A DNA stretch of 64,000 nucleotides from the NCBI GenBank assembly GCA_018296165.2, contig JACKQL020000067.1, positions 62,001-126,000 on the forward strand, in the 5' to 3' direction. Positions 24,730 to 35,327 of this stretch are shown here, piece by piece. This DNA comes from Termitomyces sp. T153. Taxonomy: Eukaryota > Basidiomycota > Agaricomycetes > Agaricales > Lyophyllaceae. The stretch's first letter is position 1, and each line of letters starts with the position of its first letter. The notes under the pieces were generated by a model that searched no databases, was not told where the DNA came from, and saw only the letters and a list, made by a program, of their open reading frames with translations. Position numbers and translations under genes: made by a program.

Positions 24730-25879
24730 TGTCAGGTTCTGCTGACCATGGGGCTCAGCTACACTGGGCAAATCCTTACTAGGTGGACATGATGTTTTAT
24801 ACTGATAACTGGGCATTTGCAGAAGGTCTAGATGTTGAGGACTTGTGAGGATAAGCAATGGAGAGTGATCCAAACAAGTCTGGGGTGGTCTGGAGAGGTC
24901 TAGGATGAGTTGCAGGGAAGGGGTTGGGCCTTCATGAGGGTGTCAGGTACAAGTTTGGAAGTGAGTATTAGAGGTGCAGGGCAAAGAGAGGCTATGCAAG
25001 TGATAGGAGCAGGGACAGAGTTTGATGGGGGATCAATAGATGTTTATGGGTTTTTGGGGCCAAGCAAATAGTGAGGTCCAGAGTTGGTTTAAAGAATGTT
25101 TGAGGTTTGTAATTGTAAGTGTGGAGTTTGTAGAGGTGTTAAAGTTGAAAAGGACTTGAGCACAATAATGGAAATGGAGTCAAATGAGACAAGACAGAGT
25201 TGAGATGAGATTGAGATGAGGACAAAAATAGATTCAAGCAGAGATATGAAACAATAATGACAACAATAATGGAAACAGAGATGAGACAAGACCAGGAGAC
25301 TGAGGTAAGAGGAAACATAACACAGAATACAAAACATGAGACAGAAACAATCAGAAACACATCAGGTAAGGCAGGTAGGTAATATCAAGATTAGAGTACA
25401 AGGAGCTACTCTATGACTTATATACTAACTACTGGAGAGCTCCAGGGGACAGCAGGTGTGGTGGTGGGGCTTGACAGAGTTGTGCAGAGTTAATGGGTGT
25501 TGGTTGTAATCAGGGGATGGGCTACAGTGATATTCTGATGTGATCAGTTGAGGATGCAGGCTGTTCTGGGGTCATTGTGATGCTCTGGAGTTAGTTGAGC
25601 AGACTAGGGGGAGGAGTTGGTGACATGTGGCAGAGTCAGAAATGATGAGGGAAGGTCCCAGGGGCTCAGGAGGGTCAAGGGAAGTGTTAACAGCTGCAGA
25701 GAAGGTGTTGGAGTTAGCCAGGGGGCCATTGGGGTTTGCTGGAGAAGTGTCAGAGTTATCTGGGGTGGGTGCTGAGGGTGTACAATGGTTGGGGGAGTTT
25801 GATGGAGTGTTTGGGAGAACTCTAGAGAAGCAAGCAGGTTGGTAATGATGTTCAGGGGTCCAAGGAGTGGGTCATGACA
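24730..25879 (-). repeat. 5' LTR of the LARD-like element
   Basis: 1150 bp with TGTCA/TGACA termini. TATA box at 25417-25424 and conserved motif at 25380-25392 (one base different from the 3' copy). The primer-binding site follows at 24729-24717. Confidence 0.9.
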
Positions 25880-25884
25880 CACTC

Positions 25885-26240
25885 ATGGAATAATTTTAGA
25901 AAAGTGGAAACATTGACACATATTACTTGCTGCCAAGAATATCCACCTTGACTGTTGACTTCTGCAAATTAATATCCATGATACAATAATGACCATCAAA
26001 TTGAGGCATCAGTTTAGTGCAGCAAAAATTCAAGCTTGACTTATATTCCTTCCTATAGTTCTCAGTCAACACTCTGACATGGTTTCTCACTTTGAGTGCA
26101 AAATTATCAGCTTGATGTTTATTTGCATGAGCTGCCTATGCAATCTTTGCCTAGAGCAGGTTGTTCTTAGCCTCAAAAATGTTGGCCTGTAAGCAATCCA
26201 GCACCTTGCATGCTGCTACTACAGCATCATCCAATCCAAT
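25885..26240 (-). pseudogene. Gypsy integrase C-terminal fragment, interrupted
   Basis: The minus strand reads, with several TAG/TGA stops, VLDCLQANIFEAKNN, then KVRNHVRVLTENYRKEYKSS, then LMPQFDGHY. This is the region after the integrase core in basidiomycete gypsy polyproteins. The reading continues into the chromodomain at 18835-19110 once the 6.76-kb insertion is removed. Upstream integrase core and reverse transcriptase of this copy are absent. Confidence 0.65.
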
Positions 26241-26299
26241 CCTCTCTGGCTACACCAGAGGAGGAATCAAATGGGGGCTTCTACCCACCTTCAGCTCAA

Positions 26300-28095
26300 A
26301 TAGTGGATGATGTTGTCTGATATTGCAAGAAGATTTTCTTACCAAAGATACAAGAGTATGCATGCTGCATGGCTAAATTTGAAGGCCCAGAATTGAAGCA
26401 TGTTGAGCCCCAGCTTGAGCCTAAAGAGAGGGAGTGTCAGGTTTCACTGACCATGAGAGCTCAGATGCACTGGGTGAGTCCTTACTAGGCAGACACAATG
26501 TCCTACATGTATAATCTGTGTTCTGGTGGGTTCCAGACATGAGATAGATATGAGGGTAAGCCTGGAAGTTGGTTTGAGTAAGTCTGGGGAACTCCTGGGA
26601 GAGTTAGGGTTATAGGGTTAGTACAAGTAAGGGTAAGCTCTGGGGTGTCAGGTACTGAGTTCTGGGGGTGGCTATTAGGAAGGCAGGATTGCTTAGGTCA
26701 TGTGAGGGAAGGGACTGGGACTGGGGATTGATGGAGATCAGGTACAGATTGATGGGTCCTTGTGCCAAATGTGGAATGAGGTCTGGACAAGTGGGTGAGG
26801 TTGCAGGGGAGGGGGGCAGAGCTAAGGTGGAGACTGGAGGTGAGAGAAGATGGAATAATACAATAAAGCACATGAGTCAGGAGAGCAATGGACAAGACAA
26901 GACAAGAATCAAGATGAGACAAGAATAAGAAAAGATTGAAATGACACAAAACAGAGATTGGAATAACAAGACAGATACTAGGCACAAATGTAAGTAATAT
27001 CAAGACTACTGTAACTTATATTACTCTATGACTTAAATACTAGTTGAAGGGATTCATCTGAGACCATGGTCTGGCTGCAGGGTCCATCAGGCCATGTAGG
27101 TTGGGCAGGTATCAGTTCTGAGCTGGTGCATGGGCCACAGTGATACTCTGACAATGATCTGTGATGTGTGGCATGTGCTGGGAGCTGGGAGAAGCATCAG
27201 GGGTACCTGGGGACTTGGTGGGGGTCAAAAGAATGACAGGGACCACTAGGGAGTTGTTGGGGTTTGCTGAGGAAGCATTGGAGTTTGCCAGGGCAGGCAC
27301 TGAGGGTGAACAAAGGTCAGGGTGGGTCAAGGGGGTGTTGGTGAGTACTCTGGGCAGCTGGAGTTGCTCAGAGAGAGGTCTGGAGGTCCAGGAATGGGTT
27401 GTAACAGAGAGATTGTTCCAGTGTGGCAAGATGAAACATGTTTTCAACAGTATGATTTTGCTTCTTTGTTGTGGTGAGGTTCAATGTTGTGGTGAGGTTC
27501 AATATTGTGATAATCTGGCTGATTGATACTGACATCCAAAACAGGCTGAAGAAAGATCAACAAGTTCTTTGCAAGAAAGGGAAGGGAAGGCTGATCCATG
27601 TTTCTGATTATATTGGTGAAGTTGGTGGCTACCTTGTAATAAGAGATGATCAAGGCAATGTTATACATGAGGCCTGTAAAATCATTTATCCAGGATCAAA
27701 TGGTGATCCATACTGGGACACTGCACAGATGAATATGCAACTGGAAACACAAGCCATTCCCACATTTGAAGAAGCTCACCCAGGATGTCAGGCAATTTTT
27801 ATCTTTGATCAATCATCAGGTCATGCATGTCTTCCTCCTGATTCTCTCAAAGCTTTTGAGATGAACAAGAACAATGGTGGGAAGCAGCACAAACAGAAGG
27901 ACACTATTATTCCTGACAATAACCCTGACTCTAACTATTGTGGACAGATACAGAAGATGACAACTGACAAGGGTGAGGCCAAAGGGATTAAACAGGCTCT
28001 TAAGGAATGCAATTTTGATGTTTGGTATGAAGGCCAAGTTTTCTCCTGTATGCCCCTGGGACAATACATGAGAAGGCTCACAATAATAGCTCATC
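26300..28095 (+). pseudogene. DDE transposon endonuclease domain, split by a solo LTR
   Basis: Plus-strand coding at 26330-26434 (KIFLPKIQEYACCMAKFEGP, ELKHVEPQLEPKERE) continues in frame at about 27411 (IVPVWQDETCFQQYDF) after a 972-bp LTR is skipped. After stop- and frame-damaged sequence it goes on from about 27530 (KGKGRLIHVSDYI, WDTAQM, ACQ-like AIFIFDQSSGHACL, QKMTTDKGEAKGIKQAL). These are the conserved blocks of the Agaricomycete DDE superfamily endonuclease. QDE and FDQSS carry the first two expected acidic residues. The C-terminal block with the third acidic residue is missing: the copy ends near 28095 against unrelated minus-strand sequence. Confidence 0.75.
26435..27406 (-). repeat. 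Solo LTR inside the DDE transposon
   Basis: 972 bp, begins TGTCAGG and ends TGTAACA. Flanks are GGGAG and GAGAG, one mismatch in five, consistent with an aged target duplication. It has a TATA-like TATTTAAG (27032-27039, minus) and the 13-nt motif at 26995-27007. Same family as the LARD-like element. Confidence 0.8.
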
Positions 28096-28690
28096 CTGCT
28101 TGTTCATCCATCTTCAAGGCCTCTGCTTCCTTGCTACTCACAATGTCTGCCCAGCACTCCAATACAGTGTTAGCTGTATCACTGGGGCCACTGGATCCAG
28201 TCCCAGGGGTGGTAGGAGTAGCAATGTTAGTTGCTACCACTGCTTCTGTGGGGCTGGAGATGACTTGTGGGGTCATTGCTGGTTGGACTGGTGTGGTCAA
28301 TGCAGAATTGTTGGCATCAAATTCCATGGACTCCTTCATAGGTGCATCCTCTGAGGACATACTAGAGCTTGACAGTGAGATGGAAGTGGCTGCAGCCACT
28401 GATAACAAAGGCCCTTCCTCAGTTGGGGCTGCACTTGCAGGAGGGACCACTGATGATGGCTCCTTGGTGGTGGCTTGTAAGGCACTCAAAACCTCAGCAG
28501 GTCAGTGCAAGAGGTGAATGAAAATGTCATCCTCACCAAAGTGCAGCCATTCAGCTGCATCAAGAGGAGCATGGCCTCTGCTCTCATGAATTTGGAGGAG
28601 TGCACAAAAGCACTCCTGGTCATCAGCAGTGGGGACATACCACCCATTGTACCCCAGTAATGGAGAGGGTATCCCAATGGTTTAGAGTCA
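28091..28690 (-). pseudogene. Transposon-associated ORF of unknown function, fragment
   Basis: An open minus-strand frame (with one TGA) reads ECFCALLQIHESRGHAPLDA, AEWLHFGEDDIFIHLLH and then a Ser/Thr/Pro-rich stretch (PSSVVPPASAAPTEEG). I do not recognise a domain. CpG-depleted composition and position between transposon pieces suggest a mobile-element accessory protein. It is truncated where the DDE fragment begins. Confidence 0.4.
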
Positions 28691-29199
28691 ACAAATGGTG
28701 TTCATTATTGACCCACATGAACAAGTCTGTGTGCAGTGCACTCCTGGACCAATGGTGATTGAGGAAGCATATGCCATAGGTATACATGTGATTCACCCAA
28801 GAGGGAGGCACATGGTTGGCCAGGAGGTGACATATCACCTCTGCTTTGCTCAAATTATTAATTTGTGTAGGCAGCACTTGCAGCTTATATAGAGTGAAAG
28901 TGTAGGAGGTAATTGCATTAAACTTCTCTACACTGGACCAATAAGTGTCTACTACTTCTCAATAGAGATGTGGCTAAGCCACTACCATTGCAAACAGCCT
29001 CATATAGGCCAATCATGCATGCAGAATAGTCAGGGCCAGTGCTCAACCCAAAATGTAATCAAAGACCAAGCATTGATCTACATATAAAGTGGCATTGATG
29101 GCCACACCTGAGTATATGTTCTGTGAACCTGGGTGGCTGTGGTGCAGGATGTACTGCACCCATGCCTCAATGTCAAAGTGATGGCTGATCAGGACTTGA

Positions 29200-29829
29200 T
29201 TAAGTCCCACTCCCTACATATTGTTGTCTGTGTGGCCTAGTATAGCTGATGAATGTGAGGGTAAGGGGACCAGTACCCAATGGCAATCCCCTTTGGGCAG
29301 AGATGTTTCCAACTCTGCTGGAGGTAGCTCTATAGCCTGCTTCATTGTGCAGTCCCTCAATTGTGGAGCTGTATAGAAGGAGAGCAGCATGAATCTGCTT
29401 CCTCATTGTAACCTTGGATCTGCTGACCCAAATGAATTTAAAGATCAGGCAAATCTGCTCTGGATTCATGGGCATCCCATGAGGAGTCCATCAATACAAT
29501 AATTTGTAACACAGGGATATGTGAGATATCCCAGCCATCTCTATTGAGGGGGCAAAGACCACTTTGTCATTAATAAAAACTGTATTGGTCATTGGCAACC
29601 AATAGAAGTTGAGGTGTAGCATATCCCTGCAGTCATTCTGACACTCAAAGCACCCACAAACCAATATGGTATCCCAGCCATCTGATAGGCAGCCAGGCAC
29701 TGTATCATTCAGATGCTTGAGGTCCAGTTTAGACTTCTTAGCATCAATAGCTAACAGCCATCTGGTGTTAGCATTGTGCCACTCTTTGTGATAATGCTCC
29801 ATAGTGTTGTCATCAGAGTCACTGTCCAA
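29200..29829 (-). pseudogene. Transposon-associated fragment of unknown function
   Basis: Minus-strand frame with stops. It carries HYHKEWHNANTRWLLAID, a cysteine-containing stretch (ILVCGCFECQNDCRDML) and then MNPEQICLIFKFIW. It lies just downstream, on the same strand, of the acidic-tailed frame ending at 29836 and may belong with it. No family recognised. The interval 28900-29200 holds only stop-rich sequence. Confidence 0.35.
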
Positions 29830-29835
29830 AATACA

Positions 29836-31980
29836 TCATTTAGATATAGGGACATCATCATCATCATCACTACCCAAGTCAGATGCCACTGGGGCACCTG
29901 CCATTGCTTGAGCAGCTGCTTGCTGGGTGACAAAGAATTCCTTATCACATGGATCCTGTTGCACTGGTGGCCTAAACTCCTGAGGGAGCACACTAGACAT
30001 AACATAGATCCTTGATCCAAGGACCTTAATTATACCAGCTTCTGATTCTGGAGGAACATTGACCAGGAAGGCAATTAGAGTGGTGACAACTATGGAGTTG
30101 TCTGCCTCTGTTGATGTTACAGCTGGCTGCAGAGTGCCAGCTCTTTTTGTGGAGGGCCTTGATGTTCCATTCTTTGTGGCCACTGGTTTTGGCAGCTTCA
30201 CTTGAGCTGCCACTGGCTTGGATGGCCCAGTAGAGGACAAGGCCACCTTGAAATCAGGGTGCTCATCCATCCTCTAGTCATCTCTAGCAAGCACCATATC
30301 ATTGTAGGGCACAAGTGGTGCCCTCTAGATTGAGGATCCCTCAACAAACACAGAAGGCTCAGTACAAGCCTTCTTCACCTCTGGTGGGTTAGGAGGGGTT
30401 GCCACATGCTTTCTCTTTCTCAATGTTGAATCAAAGAGGTTCACACAGGCCTCATTCCTTTGATTTTGAACAACATCAAATTCATTCAGAACTTGAGCTA
30501 GTGCTAGCTGCACTACAGAGTTGTTGAGAACATCAGCACTGACATCCTCTGGCACTCCAGCTTTGTGAAGCTGCTGGAGCAGGTGAGTGTCACAACCCGT
30601 CCCCTGGACCCCCGCACATCATCCAGCAATCTCCCAATTCCCCAAAACCCCCGACGCTCCGCTGAACTTCCGCCCATGCCCCACGCCTATTTTGGTTAAC
30701 CCCGACGCAACCTCTGCTAACTCCGACACCTCCCCAGCTAACTCCAACGCCTCCCCGGCTAACTCCAATGGCCCCCTGGCCAACTTCAACGCCTTCCCCG
30801 CAGCCACTGACACTTACCCTGGATCTCCTGAACCCCGAGAACCACCCCCGCTGTTCCCAATCTTTGCCACCCATCATCAACTCAACACCCTGGTTCCTCT
30901 GACCCATTCCAGAGTATCACGACAACCTTGGGGCGACCTGCGTTCCCAAATGATCCCATCAACATATCAGTGCGACCTGACCCTCGATTGCAACCGACAC
31001 CCACCCACTCCGTCAAGCTCCGCCAAGCCCTGTTGCTGCAGCTGCCATACTCCAAAGCTCTCTGGTAGTCAGTATATAAGACGTTGAGTAGCTCTTTGTA
31101 CTCTAGTCTTGATATTTTGCTTAACGTTACCTATGGTCTGATTGTTTCCTTCTTGTGTTTTGTGTTTCATGTTTTGTGTTTTGCTTTCCTTACTCTCAGT
31201 CTCCCGGTCTCATCTCAGTCTCCCGGTCTTGTCTTGTCTCCATTTCATTATCATTCTCGTTATCGTTTTGTATCTCCGCGCGAATCTATTCTTGTTCCAT
31301 CTCAACCCCATCTCATTTTGTCCGACGCTGTCTCAGTGACTTTGTCTGGCCGTTGTGCCCAAGTCTTCCTCAAACTTAACGACCTCACAAACTCCGTGAT
31401 TACAATTACAAATCTCGACACTCTTTCACCAGGTCCGAACCTCGCTCTTCACTTGGTCCCGGACTCCATCAACTCCAATTGATCTTCCATCAAACCCTGG
31501 CTCCACTCCCATTGATCGTGTAGCCACCTACTCCTTTGCATCCGCAAATCTCCCATATGGTCTTCTGCCTGAACCCCGCCAAGCCCGTCCCATTTCCTCG
31601 CAATCCGACTTCTCTGGACCTCCCCGGACCTGTCTGGATCACATCCCACCGACTATCCACACAAGCCATCAGTGCCCAGAATGCTTTTGAGTGTTTGGTT
31701 TCTAGTGCAAGGGGATCACACCTGCCTAGTAAGGACTCGCCCAGTGCAGCTGAGCCCCCGGGGTCAGCGGAACCTGACAGTGAGCAAGCTGCTCATCTGT
31801 AGCAGTCAAAGGCTCAGGCTCTTTTGCCTTGCCCTTGCCCTTCTCCTTTGCAGAGAAGCATCACTCAACTGTCTTCCAGGCAGTCAACAAGGAAGTGCCA
31901 CTCTCCTGTGCTGGTGCAGGCAGCAATGTTGCAGTTGCCTTGTCATTTTCTTTGCTAGTCAAGGCAACCATTGGTTGCCC
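29836..31980 (-). pseudogene. Long gag-like ORF split by a solo LTR
   Basis: Outside the LTR at 30588-31780 the minus strand forms one reading frame across the insertion site. AKEKGKGKAKEPEPLTATDE lies to its right, HLLQQLHKAGVPEDVSADVL and STLRKRKHVATPPNPPEVKK to its left. After two TAG stops it continues to MDEHPDFKVALSSTGPS and an acidic end (SDLGSDDDDDVPISK). Three of its stops are single C-to-T steps from CGA or CAG codons. Lysine/proline-rich, no recognised domain. It could be a structural protein of a retroelement. Confidence 0.45.
30588..31780 (+). repeat. Solo LTR, CpG-rich and recent
   Basis: 1193 bp, TGTCA...TGACA, flanked on both sides by GTGAG (30583-30587 and 31781-31785), a perfect 5-bp duplication. 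TATATAAG at 31073-31080 is followed 32 nt on by AGTCTTGATATTT (31105-31117). Unlike the surrounding repeats it keeps many CpG dinucleotides, which points to recent insertion. Confidence 0.9.
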
Positions 31981-31989
31981 TGATGCACT

Positions 31990-34900
31990 TGACAATGACA
32001 AGAGCATGTCTGATGGACATGTCCCAGTAGGCAATGGCAGATACAACTGCAAAGGAAGTGCCAACAACTGCATCAATCTTACTAGGTCATTAACAGACCA
32101 TTCTTGGTTGTCTGGGGCACCAAAGTCATAAGGCTCTGGTATTGCTCTGTTGGGGAATAAGGTGTTGTTGCTGGCCTTGTAGAGGCACAGCAGCAACACA
32201 TGGAACTTAGAATGTATCCTTTGTTCCTGGAGTGCCATAGGCAGCTCCAACACATAGTTGAAGGTCACACTGTAGGCTTCCAAAATCCTATACAGCCCAA
32301 CCCACTTAGGGCAGAGTTTCCTTGCTCTGCCTTTAAGTAGGTTGAGGTTTTTTGTTGAAAGGTATACCAGCACACCTTTCTCTAGTTCAGGGTCAGGCCT
32401 GCAATGTGAATTGGCCAGACATGTCTGAAAAACACATGCTTCTCTAATTGTGTCATGCACTACTGCCAAGTTTTCTAGAGCTTAGTGGGCAAACTGCTGG
32501 ATTTCCTTTGGAATCACAGTATCTGCCCTAATTTCCTGTATCATGGATGGCATGTACCCACCATTCAACTCAAATGGTGCAAACTGCATCATCTCAGAAA
32601 TACTTGCATTTATTGCAAACTCCATTAAGTTTATTCAACTTAACCAGTCTTTTTGGTCTGGTCATACCACTGTACATAGGATCTGACCAATGTTCCAATT
32701 GGTATATTCAGTCTGACCATCAGTCTGCAGGTGGAATGATGTAGACATTAGGAGCTTTGCTCCTAACAACTTATGCAGTTCATGCCACCATTTTGATGTG
32801 AACTTTGAGTCTTGATTGCTGACAATTGATCTTGGGAGGCCATGCAGCCTCACCACCTCATGCATGTAAATCTAGGACAGCTGCAAAGCTGTCATGGTAG
32901 TGTGCACTGGAATAGTGTGCACCATGCTTGTCATCTGACATATAAGTACCCATAGGTAGTTATACCCTTTTGATTTGGGGAATGGATCAATAAAGTCCAT
33001 CCCTATTCAATCCCAGGGCTTAACTAGCACTAGAAGAGAATGTAACTTCCCTGAAGGGAGCTGGTTGCTCCCTTTTGCTTGCTGGCACAGCTGACAAGTG
33101 GTGCAGAACATGTGTGCATCTGCAACCACTGTTGGCCACCAATACCAACAACAAATGTACTCCATCATTCTCTGGGTGCCAAAATGCCCTATTGAATTAT
33201 GTGCTTGCTCAAGCACACTAGTCACCAACCCTCAATCATGAGGTATACAAAGTACCTCATGGCCCAAGATGTTAGTAGTCCAGATCAGCTCATCTTGGAT
33301 GTGGAAGGACTTATAGTCCTTTGGTCAAGTCATGATTTCCACAAAGAGCTTGTCTTTGCTGTATAGGGATTGGATCTGATGGAGGAATTCTCCATCTGTC
33401 CTATCTTGGGGTTGGGAGACTGGGCCATCCCTAGAATGGCCTCTCCAAAAGACATGTTGATCTTGTCTCCAGCCATATCAGACCCATGTTGAGCTTGGGC
33501 TGAATCTTCTTTGCTGTCATTACTGGCAGCTAGTATGTGTGCTTGCTCATCATGAATTTTGTGACAATTGCACACTTGCCTGCATCCATGGCTAGATCCA
33601 TTGTGGAGAGCACATATCTGATCCAGCTGCGCTTGCAGTTCCTGTACATGCATAGGGGGCAAATGATCCTCCTCTGGGTTGATACAAGCATCTGCACAAA
33701 TGTAGTCATAGACATGGTGCATGTCTCTAAGAGAGTCACTCTCAAAGTAGTGGAATAAACAGTCTGCTACCTTATTGAGCTCTCCTTTTACATATGTGAT
33801 GTCAAAATTAAATTTTGACATCTAATCTGTCCATTGTCATTGATGCAGGGACAAATTCTGTTGAGTTTTGAAGAACTCAAGTGCTTTATGATCCATGATC
33901 ACATGGATTTTGTACCCCAGAAGCTTATCCTCCCACTTGAGGAGGGCTTCTGAGATAGCCAGAGTTTCAAGTTTATGCATGGCATAATTTTTCTGTGCAT
34001 TAGTGAACTTTTTAGACATAGATCCTGCTGGCCGACATTTCTGCCAGCTTGGACCTTGTTCATACATTGCTCCAATGCCTGTCTTTGAGGTGTTGCAGAT
34101 CAGCCAGATAGGATCCTTGTGTTCAGGATCAATTGGACGTATGACTGGAGTTTTGGCACAGATCCTCTTGATCATGTCAAAACACCATTGGTGGATGGGT
34201 TGCTAATGAAATGGCAACCCATTCTGCATCATGGGCATTAATGGTCCAGTGTATGCTAATACATCAGGTGGAAAGTTTCCAATGTAGTTCACCAGCCCAA
34301 CAAACTGTTGGATGTCATTGTAGGTTCTAGGAGTGTGCCATTCCTGGATCCTATTCAACTTCTCTACATCAGGGCATATACCCTGTGAGTCAATTACATG
34401 GCCAAGGCACTCTATGTGCTTGGCATACAACTTGCACTTCTTCCATTTGAGGTAGAGCTTGTTTTTTTGTAGTCTTTCAAAGATTATTCTAAGGTGCTGC
34501 TTGTGTTTCTCAATGGAGTCCAAGAAGATGAATATGTTGTCTAAATAGACATGCATCCACTTGCCAATGATGTCTCTAAAGATGGACATCATTAGGTGTT
34601 GGAATGTAGCTGGCACATTACAGTTGCCAATCTGCATGATGTTGCTGCAATATGTTCTAGTAATGGTCATAAATGCAGTCTTAGGTATGTCTGATGTATG
34701 TATCCTCACTTGCTCATACACATTGGTGAGGTCAATCTTTGACCTTACCAGTGTGCAAGCCACATCCTCTCTAATAAACTCTTGGTCTGGTAAGAGTGTT
34801 ACATTTTTGATGGTATTATTATTGTGCTGACAAGCATCTAATGCCATTTGCAGGGATCCATCCTTTTTGGGGATGCATAATAGTGGTGCAGCTTGGTTGG

Positions 34901-35033
34901 CTGCACATGGCTCCCACCACTTAGCCCATATATAGTGGTCAATTTTATCACACACCATCCCTTCCACACTCCTTTTCAGCCTATTATAGCCACAGCTACA
35001 TTGCTGCCTCGAGAAAATTATAAAAGTGGTCAC
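31990..35033 (-). pseudogene. Ty3/gypsy pol, inactivated
   Basis: Reading leftward from 35033: reverse transcriptase (LLCIPKKDGSLQMALD, CNVPATFQHLMMSIF, VYLDNIFIF), RNase H (34175-33837; ALLKWEDKLLGYKIHVIMDH), a linker, the integrase HHCC finger (33228-33007; AHNSIGHFGTQRMMEYICC with CTTCQLCQQAKG), the integrase core (32865-32662; LPRSIVSNQDSKFTSKWWHE) and the integrase C terminus (32469 leftward; ELEKGVLVYLSTKNLNLLKG). The parts lie in several frames with stops. The active-site YxDD is YLDN here (codon at 34538-34536). No gag or LTR of its own is identified. Confidence 0.85.
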
Positions 35034-35100
35034 TTAGGCAACTGATTCACACTATCTCCACAAACAGTCCCCTTCAATTGACATAATTATGTGAAGAGCT
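34989..35100 (+). repeat. Direct repeat, copy 1
   Basis: About 110 bp containing GAAAATTATAAAAG and ACTGATTCACACTATCTCC. It is matched at about 36786-36905 in the same orientation. The two copies flank 1.7 kb that includes the solo LTR at 35328-36392. They may be terminal repeats of a small element or a segmental duplication. Confidence 0.7.
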
Positions 35101-35327
35101 GCATAAATACAGGTTTCAGAGGTAAGGAGCATTTTTGAAGGCCTTTGCACAGCCAGCAGATACATTCAGGATCACCATGACTAGCAATTGTTGCCAGTTT
35201 GGTGCCATTGTTTGACAGATGCTGAATTGGTAACAGTAAGATCCAGTGTCTCAGCTGCAGACATTTACATGCAACAGTTTTGCATTTTCCCATGCAATGG
35301 TCTTGCATTTTTTCCATGAAACAGTCA
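35101..35327. other. Unassigned repeat-derived sequence
   Basis: Short CpG-poor stretch between the direct repeat and the solo LTR. No gene or domain recognised. Confidence 0.4.

Larger units (their letters stand above)
19116..25879 (-). mobile_element. Complete LTR element without recognisable pol, self-priming type
   Basis: Two LTRs of 1148 and 1150 bp in direct orientation enclose 4.47 kb. The LTRs start TGTCA and end TGACA. The five bases CACTC occur immediately outside both ends (19111-19115 and 25880-25884), a perfect target-site duplication. The element is sense on the minus strand, shown by a TATA box in each LTR and a polypurine tract beside the 19116-20263 copy. No reverse transcriptase, integrase, protease or zinc knuckle is recognisable inside. 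The sense strand opens at 24697 with a short frame (MSAINSTHTSIRTLDIYGWP) that stops after 38 codons. The remainder is proline- and serine-rich with many stops. It therefore looks like a large non-autonomous (LARD-like) element relying on a partner. It sits inside a gypsy remnant. Confidence 0.88.
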
